DNA of 64,000 bases from Certhia americana. Its lineage: Eukaryota > Chordata > Aves > Passeriformes > Certhiidae. A model generated the notes under the pieces. It made no database searches. It saw only the letters and a program-made list of their open reading frames with translations, and was not told the DNA's origin. The stretch spans positions 22,071,943 through 22,135,942 of the forward strand of contig CM031864.1 of assembly GCA_018697195.1 (NCBI GenBank). Direction: 5' to 3'. The translations under genes were made by a program, and so were the position numbers. Positions 60,006-64,000 of the stretch are shown in pieces. Within the stretch, counting starts at the first letter, position 1. Each line of letters starts with the position of its first letter.

Positions 60006-60701
60006 AAATAGTTTTTTCAAACATGATGTTGTTTTTTTTTTTTTTTTTAATATTTAGTTAACTGTTTCCTACATTAATTCAGAACAGTTTTGCAATCAGC
60101 AGAAGTTTTCAAGAAGTACTTACTTTCAAGAAACAGTTGCTCATGCTGCTCTACAGCTTGTGTGGTACCATACCCGTGCACCAGGCATCACAGGGCTGTG
60201 GTGGGCACTGGGGCCCAGCTCCCATGGGCCTGGGGCAGTTCCTGCAGCTCCCCAAATTCCAGTGTCACACACACGAGATGCACAGGGGCTGCTTCCTGTA
60301 CCTGACCTCAGCTCCTCTTCTGTTCTGGCCAAGGATGAGCTGGGTTGGGGGAGTTCTGGGAACAGCCTCTGGAATGTCCATCCCCAGGGTAGCTTCTGGT
60401 CCTGGCCCTGTTCAGCTATGAACTGCCTGAAAATTGCCTGCTACAACATCAGGTTCTGACTCTCTGCAAACCATCACACCAGGAGGAAATCCATAAGCTG
60501 TCCTGAAACTGAGCTGACAAGAAGCAAACTGATTTTAAGGACTATAAAGCCAAAGACAGACCTGAGCCATTGGAGCTGGGAATTGGCGTTACAGGAATTA
60601 CTCAAAACTTACCAACACAAATCTGATTTCCAACAAGCAGCAACACTCCAAAAGCCTGGGATTTTCTGGCCACTTAAAGGTGTATCATCTCACTCAACAC
60701 C

Positions 60702-60707
60702 TTTATT
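60702..60707 (-). terminator. Candidate CLCC1 polyadenylation signal
   Basis: The plus strand reads tttatt, AATAAA on the minus strand, about 155 bases past the CLCC1 stop. Confidence 0.5.
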
Positions 60708-60860
60708 TCAGATTCCAGACACAATGCATGTGATCACTCTCCCAGATTTTACAACCCCACCTAACAGATGGGGTTCTCTTTCTACACTTGATACAGCAGA
60801 ATAAGCAAGTACATGACAAGATCAGATCAGACAAAACTTACAGCAAAGTTTGGGTCTTCC

Positions 60861-61082
60861 TTAGTCTCTTTCCTGGGAGTCATGTAAAACACTCTTCTCT
60901 TCACCTGGTTCCACAGCAGAACTTTTCCCTTCTAGCTTTTTATTAGGGTCACAGTTTTCTCCAGTCTCTCCCTCGGCTTTGCCTGTCTCCTGTTTTTGCT
61001 GCTTAAGTGCAGCTTCTTCAGTAGGGTTTTCAGCTTTGAGAGTTTCAGGCTTATGACCTTCAGATTCAGTGTACAACCTGTT
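60861..61082 (-). CDS. CLCC1: CLCC1 last coding exon with stop
   Basis: The acceptor is ttttgcag. Begins [20 protein letters not shown] and ends [17 protein letters not shown] (TAA 60863-60861). Rich in E, K and Q, like the disordered mammalian tail but hardly alignable. Linked by phase and position. Confidence 0.8.
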   Translation of the reverse strand, partial: NRLYTESEGHKPETLKAENPTEEAALKQQKQETGKAEGETGENCDPNKKLEGKSSAVEPGEEKSVLHDSQERD

Positions 61083-64000
61083 CTGCAAAAAATTAATAAT
61101 AATCTATTAATTAAGCAATCAAAAGTGACAGCACCTATTGTTTCAAGTGCATCCCAGCTCAAGGGGCAGGGCTCACCCAAAGCACAACAAGGGTAGAGGT
61201 TTTCCCCCACTGGAAACAGAACATGTAAATAACCTCAATATTAGGTATAAATCTTGTTTGGAATTTTCTGTAGTTTACAGGGAAGTCAGCACTGCTTTTT
61301 TCCTCCATATTTCTTCTGTGGGTTATGACTGCCCAGGCTCACAAACACACTGATCTCTCAGAACTGAAGAGTTTTAATTCAGTAGTTTCCTGCCACAGTT
61401 AGCCATTGCAAGGTATGTTTCCAGAAGAAACACCTCTGAGACAGCTCTATCAAACTGTTCCATAGGAGAACGTGTACTTCCTTAACTCCTCTCTCCCCCA
61501 GATCTGGGTTCAGTGTGCTGTTTAAACACGTTCTAGCAGGTGCCATTGCCATCTGCTCAGTTTAATGCCAGCTCCCAGAGCACCAGGAGACACATCAGGC
61601 CCTGGTCTGTGTGACTCTGGTGCCTGTTCTGGTACCTGTGCATCCAGCTCGTCGCTGCTGAGCGCCGTGTCCGTGCTCCTGCTGCCCGCTCGCACCGTGG
61701 GCAGAGGCCTCGGGGAGGCGTCCCCTCTGTCCTGGTGGCCTCTGGGGACATACAGCTGCTTCTGCACGTAATACTCCTCTACTGGCCTCCCATCGTACTG
61801 CCCAAAGGTGAGCTGCTCCTGCTCACTGGCAGGCAGAGGAAGACTCTTCTTCTGAGAAGATGTTAAGTGTCTTAATGCAGACACTGATGATCCTGCACCA
61901 TAGCAAAAAGCCTGGGGGAGAGGAAAGAACCCAAACTGAGCAAAACACCAAATATCTGCAGCCTATGGTTTTCACACAGGTTTCCTGTGGTATATCTGAA
62001 AGACCCTGAAGGAAAAGCCCAGGTGAAGAGAGTGGCTCCAGCTCAAGCTTTCTGCAGTCTGACTGTTGGAGGAACTGCCAGGCTGGATGCTGTTCATTGT
62101 TGGTGCAACATTAAAGATGTTTAAGGCTCTAATTCAACGCTTTTGTGTTGAACACCAACTACATGCATCACGATGTAATGACTCAAAGAAAAAATGGGAA
62201 CTAAGGTGCAATAAACTGTCAGAGAGTCTAAGATTTTAAGCAGTTTAATGCTACTATATTCCACTTAGGGAGTGGGAAAGGAATACAGATTGAATACAAA
62301 ACTTGGCTCTTTTTAATTCCTAGACCAACTGTAGTATGAAGTCTTTGTGAAGAAAAAGTTCCCTTGTAGAAGTAATTTTTTTGCACTAAGAAATCCGTTC
62401 AGTTGTACAAATAAGAATTAAGTAATATAATAGATAATACTTAAATATAAATATATTTAATATTAAAAAAATAAAATTGAGCTTTGAAATGAAAGATGAC
62501 TGTATACAAACCAGGACAGCCAGAGCCATCATAATGAGCACTGGAACCTGCAGAATTAATGGTATCTCCTTCATAAGTGCCTTGATGAATTCACCAATAC
62601 CTTGTCCTACGTGCTTCAAAGGCTCAGTTACAAAGTTGGTGAAAGTTATTGCCAAGGCCTAGAAAAATAAACAGAAACCCAGTGTTGTCACACAAACAAC
62701 AACCATGAACACTCCCTTTGGGCTTGGCACATACCTTTGTTGGTGGAACCAGCAAAATAGGATTTACAAGCAGAGTTTCATAATACTTCTGACAGGGATC
62801 ATCCTGAAAAGTCCATGTACTTCTAAGCCATTCTGAAATCAAAGCAGAGATATATTTTTATTACTTCTTAAAAATACATTTTGTGACACAGCAGCAATAC
62901 AGAAAGAAGCATTTCAGTTACAAATGGAAGAGAACTCTTCTAGATACAGTTCAAAACAGATTTATTTTTACACAGCTGAGATTGGCTTGGCAGTACAGCT
63001 TATCCAGTCAAGGGGATGCAGGAAGGGGAGGGAAGGCTGGAAAGAAAGAACAGAACCTGAAGTTTTCCCATGGATAATCAAGAAAGCTCCTTAGGTGAGA
63101 TCAGTCCCCAGGAGCCTCAGGGAAAGCTCTTATCTGTGGAAATAAGAACTTGCACACTGTGTTGACAGCTACTGACACAATGCCATTCTGTGTTACTGCT
63201 CATCTGCCAGCCTACAGGGAGGCTGAAATAGTCCACTTTGCTTGCTAGATTCAAGGGTCTGTTTTAGTTACAAGCAGGAAATCTTACTTCTTAAGGGAAC
63301 TTTTACATTATAAACAAGTGATTCATGACATCAGTGTTTCTGTAGTTTGGTTCTACTGCACTCAGAACATAAATCAATCACATGTATCAAAACCAGAACA
63401 GAGTCAAGAAATTACACAGGGAAGACCATAACAAGCACTCTTTAAGAGCTGCCACCCTTCATTTATGGACTATAGAACTGGATAGAAATAACAGCTAATA
63501 AAAAAATCAGTTTCTTCTGTAAAATAATACACCTCAATAAACAATTACAGATCCAATTCCTGAAATCCACTGTACTCAGAGGCCTGATACATAAAAAAAA
63601 TCCTTGTCCTGAACTCTGCCTGCCTGTCTTTAGTAAACAGCACTGAAGGATGCTGGGAATGGTGGCTGGGGACACACAGATAAGTTACAAGAAAAAGGAC
63701 TAACACCATGACACACCCCAAGTACAGTGTTGTGATCAGCTCTCCTCCCAAGGCCCAGAAAACAGAGTCCTATGGGATGCAAAAAGGGTAAAACCACATA
63801 ATCATGTATTGAAGAAAAATACTCATGAAGAAATCTGAGTATCCTGGGAGACTATGAATTGTTATTTTGTTATCTTAACTACTGCAAAGTCCCAAGACAA
63901 GCACTCACCAATGAGACTTCCCCGCCAGTCCAGCTTCTCTGCACACACGTTGTCAAAGTGCCCCATCTTGGCGATCTCTGCCTGGTGCTGAGCGAAGGCC
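60861..64000 (-). CDS. CLCC1: Chloride channel CLIC-like protein 1, last five coding exons
   Basis: By family knowledge, an ER (and MAM/nuclear-envelope) multi-pass membrane protein implicated in anion conductance and ER homeostasis. Minus-strand exons are 64000-63909 (cut by the window edge), 62832-62735, 62658-62512, 61911-61636 and 61082-60861. Phases agree over 835 nt. The first three match the family closely: [32 protein letters not shown] and [14 protein letters not shown], plus the membrane segment [19 protein letters not shown]. The last two encode a hydrophilic, charged tail that is poorly conserved with human. The upstream half of the gene lies right of the window. Confidence 0.95.
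61636..61911 (-). CDS. CLCC1: CLCC1 exon, start of cytosolic tail
   Basis: The acceptor is tcccccag and the donor gtacca. Begins [20 protein letters not shown], finishing the membrane helix, and continues into a GC-rich, charged tail ending SSDELDAQ. The frame stays open past the donor to 61522, so read-through would give an alternative C-terminus. Confidence 0.88.
62512..62658 (-). CDS. CLCC1: CLCC1 exon with membrane segment
   Basis: The acceptor is tttttctag and the donor gtttgt. Forty-nine codons begin [20 protein letters not shown] and end in the hydrophobic [14 protein letters not shown]. Confidence 0.96.
62735..62832 (-). CDS. CLCC1: CLCC1 exon
   Basis: The acceptor is atttcag and the donor gtatgt. 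Begins [20 protein letters not shown] and ends [12 protein letters not shown]. Confidence 0.96.
63909..64000 (-). CDS. CLCC1: CLCC1 exon, truncated by window edge
   Basis: Reads [20 protein letters not shown] then [10 protein letters not shown]; donor gtgagt below 63909. Human has [13 protein letters not shown] and NNVCAKKMDW here. Confidence 0.95.

Larger units (their letters stand above)
59469..60860. other. GPSM2 3' UTR and convergent spacer to CLCC1
   Basis: About 1.4 kb between the GPSM2 and CLCC1 stops. It holds A- and T-rich runs (59880-60048), a plus-strand AATAAA at 60000-60005, a moderately GC segment at about 60170-60400 with only chance open frames, and a minus-strand AATAAA at 60707-60702. 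Confidence 0.7.

Noticed and set aside
1..64000. CRISPR arrays, operons, ribosome binding sites, phage or defence systems
   Set aside because: The window is spliced vertebrate DNA. No regularly spaced repeats or prokaryotic gene organisation were seen.

Overview
This is vertebrate nuclear DNA, most likely from a bird. It has large AT-rich introns with GT-AG splice sites, one GC-rich CpG-island promoter, and a diverged fragment that reads like an avian CR1 LINE. Four protein-coding genes can be read through in exon detail. They form the block STXBP3 (+) / AKNAD1 (-) / GPSM2 (+) / CLCC1 (-), which is also the gene order I know from human chromosome 1p13.3. Assignments rest on reading exon translations against remembered family members; no search was run.

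Bases 1-18438 hold the last 17 coding exons of STXBP3 (Munc18c), which run off the left edge. Its 3' UTR follows, and STXBP3 meets AKNAD1 tail to tail across about 4.2 kb (18439-22608). AKNAD1 occupies 22609-32850 on the minus strand as 14 phase-consistent coding exons giving about 845 residues, close to the mammalian length. Upstream minus-strand sequence (33079-33450) probably holds its untranslated 5' exons.

A CpG island at about 33380-34140 lies head to head between AKNAD1 and GPSM2. It contains a 10-bp tandem array of GC boxes and two inverted CCAAT boxes, and it looks like a shared bidirectional promoter. GPSM2 (LGN) follows with a non-coding first exon, a 10-kb first intron and 14 coding exons ending at 59468. 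These encode a TPR array and four GoLoco motifs (662 residues). CLCC1 enters from the right edge on the minus strand (last five coding exons, stop at 60861), again tail to tail with GPSM2.

The genes do not form an operon. Known roles differ: SNARE regulation in exocytosis (STXBP3), an AKNA-like protein of poorly known role (AKNAD1), spindle orientation and Galpha-i binding (GPSM2), and an ER chloride-channel-like protein (CLCC1). I found no undescribed system. Points worth a second look are a GC-AG intron in STXBP3, the minisatellite GC-box promoter, a GC-rich insertion-like segment in an STXBP3 intron, a shortened GPSM2 C-terminus, a GC-spiked GPSM2 exon, and AKNAD1 start-site and weak-donor questions.
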